DNA of 64,000 nt from Paracoccaceae bacterium (GTDB taxonomy: Bacteria > Pseudomonadota > Alphaproteobacteria > Rhodobacterales > Rhodobacteraceae). Position 1 is the first letter of the stretch; each line of letters opens with the position of its first letter. The DNA is taken from assembly GCA_027486345.1 (NCBI GenBank), contig JAIXPH010000059.1, positions 1-64,000 on the forward strand, written 5' to 3'. A model generated the notes under the pieces. The model saw only the letters and a list, made by a program, of their open reading frames with translations, was not told where the DNA came from and searched no databases. Below are positions 62,072-64,000 of this stretch, one piece after another. The translations under genes were made by a program, and so were the position numbers.

Positions 62072-64000
62072 ATGCAAAACAAATACCGGCTTGGCATCGA
62101 CGCGGGCGGCACCTTTACCGACTTCATCCTTGCCGATCGCGATGGCGAGGTGCGGATTTTCAAGGCCCTCTCCACCCCGCAAGACCCCACGCAAGCCATC
62201 CGCAACGGCCTTGCGCTGATCGAGGAAGAGACGGGGATCACGGCGACGGACATCGTCTCGAACTCTGACCTCTGCATCAACGGCACCACGGTGGGTTTGA
62301 ACGCGCTGATCCAGCACAAGGGGGCGCTGACCGGCCTGATCGCCACCGCAGGGCATGAGGACAGCATCGAAATCCGTTTGGGCCACAAGGAAGACGGCTA
62401 TCGCTACGACCCCGAATATCCGCCCGCCCGCATGCTGGTGCCGCGCTATCTGCGGCGCGGGGTGCGCGAACGCGTGGTGTCCACCGGGGCCGTGCACACA
62501 CCGCTGAACGAACAGGATGTGCGCGACGCCTGCGCCCATTTCCTGCGCGAAGGGGTGGAGTCGGTCGCCATCAGCTTTGTCTGGTCGGTGCTGCATCCGG
62601 ACCACGAACTCCGCGCCGCCGAGATTGTGCGCGAGATGATGCCGAATGTGCGTCTGACCGTGGGCAGCGATCTCTATCCGCAGGTGCGCGAATATACCCG
62701 CACCTCAACGGCGGTGGTGAACGCCTATCTCGCCCCGATCCTGTCGCGCTATGTCGAGGCGGTGGACGGCTATTTCCGCAGCCTCGGGTCCAAGAACCCG
62801 GTGCGGTATTTCCAATCCAATGGCGGTCTGGCTTTGGGGTCGGTGGTCAGTGACCAATCGGTCTATGCCATCAACTCCGGTCCCGCCTCGGCGCCGCAAG
62901 CGGCGCTCTATCTGGGCGAGCCTTGGGGGCTGAAGAACATCATCACCGTCGATATGGGCGGGACATCGTTTGACATCACCCTGACCCGCGACGGGCGGGC
63001 GAATGTGTCGAAAAACATCGACTTCTTGCGCTACCGCATCGGGATTCCGATGATTCAGGTGGAAACCTTGGGCGCGGGCGGCGGGTCCATCGGCTGGATC
63101 GACAGCATGGGTCTCATGCAGATGGGTCCGCAATCGGCGGGGTCGGAGCCGGGACCGGCCTGCTATGACCAAGGTGGGGACAAGCCCACGACGACGGACG
63201 CGAACCTTGTGCTGGGCTATCTCAATCCCGATGGTCTGGTGGGCGGGCGTTTGCCCCTGCACACCGGAATGGCGGTGTCGGCGATCAAGGCGGGGTTGGC
63301 CGATCCGCTGAACCTGTCGGTCGAACAGGCCGCTTACGGGATGTTCACCATCGTCAACAACAACATGGTCAACGCCATCCGCCGCGTCTCGGTCGAACGC
63401 GGCTATGACCCGCGCGACTTTGTGCTGAATTGCGCCGGTGGGGCGACAGGGGCTCATATCACGGCGCTGGCGCGCGAGATGGGGATCAAGCGGGTGCTGG
63501 TGTCGAAGCTGGCGTCCGGGCTTTGCGCCTATGGTCAGATCATCTCGGACGTCAAATACAACTACATGGCCCCCGCGCCGGTGCGTCTGGAGGGGGCGGC
63601 CTCGGCTGAGAAACTCGACGCGCTGTTCCAACGGCTGGAGGCGCGGGGAACGGCGGATCTGATGGGCGACGGCTTTACCCAAGACCGCATCACGGTGCGG
63701 CGCTCCTTGGACATGCGCTATGTCGGGCAGGTCCATGAGTGCACGGTGGATGTCGATCCCTTTACCTTGGACGAGGCTGCGCTAGACCAATTGAAGGCCG
63801 CGTTCCACGCCCGGCATGAGGAACTCTACACCTATTCCGAACCCGGCAGCACGGTCGAGGTGGTGAACGTCGAAAGCGCGATCTGGGGACGGGTGGACCG
63901 GCCCAAGCGGATGTCCATCGCGGCGGGCAAGGGTGCGGAGAGTGCCATGGTCGGCACCCGCGACATGATCTTCACGGCGGATGGCAAGACGCGCCAGACG
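62072..64000 (+). CDS. hyuA: Hydantoinase/oxoprolinase subunit A, copy 3 (partial, runs off the end)
   Basis: At least 643 codons stay open from ATG 62072 to the window end, so this is a truncated view of a HyuA-family ATPase. It starts MQNKYRLGIDAGGTFTDFIL, with phosphate motif 2 as DMGGTSFD. The adenosine-binding motif is changed: CAGGATGAH at residues 454-462, in place of FGGAGPLHG in copies 1 and 2. It lies 17 bases after hyuB3. The order B then A and the changed motif mark a different subfamily. The C-terminus is beyond the window. Confidence 0.88.
   Translation, partial: MQNKYRLGIDAGGTFTDFILADRDGEVRIFKALSTPQDPTQAIRNGLALIEEETGITATDIVSNSDLCINGTTVGLNALIQHKGALTGLIATAGHEDSIEIRLGHKEDGYRYDPEYPPARMLVPRYLRRGVRERVVSTGAVHTPLNEQDVRDACAHFLREGVESVAISFVWSVLHPDHELRAAEIVREMMPNVRLTVGSDLYPQVREYTRTSTAVVNAYLAPILSRYVEAVDGYFRSLGSKNPVRYFQSNGGLALGSVVSDQSVYAINSGPASAPQAALYLGEPWGLKNIITVDMGGTSFDITLTRDGRANVSKNIDFLRYRIGIPMIQVETLGAGGGSIGWIDSMGLMQMGPQSAGSEPGPACYDQGGDKPTTTDANLVLGYLNPDGLVGGRLPLHTGMAVSAIKAGLADPLNLSVEQAAYGMFTIVNNNMVNAIRRVSVERGYDPRDFVLNCAGGATGAHITALAREMGIKRVLVSKLASGLCAYGQIISDVKYNYMAPAPVRLEGAASAEKLDALFQRLEARGTADLMGDGFTQDRITVRRSLDMRYVGQVHECTVDVDPFTLDEAALDQLKAAFHARHEELYTYSEPGSTVEVVNVESAIWGRVDRPKRMSIAAGKGAESAMVGTRDMIFTADGKTRQT

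Overview
The window is a GC-rich stretch of an alphaproteobacterial chromosome, most likely a member of the Rhodobacteraceae (Rhodobacter/Paracoccus-like). This rests on codon usage, on the complete 14-subunit nuo operon with accessory ORFs between the subunits, on NuoE with a C-terminal helix-hairpin-helix extension, and on the birA-coaX-rnj tail after nuoN. No rRNA, tRNA, CRISPR array, insertion sequence or phage gene was seen. Almost every base is coding; gaps are short and often hold hairpins.

Region 1 (1-17.4 kb) is housekeeping and accessory metabolism. It begins with a peptide-type ABC importer (binding protein and two permeases, no ATPases in the window). A minus-strand block carries a short-Q-loop cytochrome bd oxidase (cydAB), a protease/RimK ligase fusion and moaA. 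A small lipoprotein follows, then a minus-strand glmU-glmS-alkD-like group. A tightly coupled plus-strand operon then carries gph, a Tet-type MFS exporter, a DegT-type aminotransferase and a small membrane protein. A CreA-family periplasmic protein closes the region.

Region 2 (17.6-39.4 kb) is the nuo operon for respiratory complex I, nuoA to nuoN in canonical order. Ten extra ORFs lie between the subunits: a secreted protein, a membrane-anchored helix-hairpin-helix protein whose C-terminus nearly copies that of NuoE, a two-helix membrane protein, three lipoproteins, three very small proteins and a cysteine-free carboxymuconolactone-decarboxylase-like protein. birA, coaX and ribonuclease J follow, ending at a strong bidirectional terminator shared with a convergent DEAD-box helicase. 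Two co-transcribed genes of unknown function (41.3-43.4 kb) come next.

Region 3 (43.5-64 kb) is a catabolic island for cyclic amides or ureides and N-carbamoyl compounds. It has three HyuA/HyuB pairs (ATP-dependent hydantoinase/oxoprolinase family), an N-carbamoylsarcosine-amidase-like hydrolase, an N-carbamoyl-D-amino-acid hydrolase with a complete active site, a family III CoA-transferase, an Old Yellow Enzyme reductase, a mesaconyl-C4-CoA-hydratase-like protein, two LysR regulators and one AraC regulator. Pairs 1 and 2 are close paralogues sharing identical DNA blocks. Pair 3 is divergent, has reversed gene order (B then A) and runs off the window end. The likely logic is ring opening by HyuAB, removal of the carbamoyl group by the amidases, and further reduction or CoA-dependent processing. 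The natural substrates cannot be read from sequence alone; this island and the extra nuo genes are the most interesting parts of the window.
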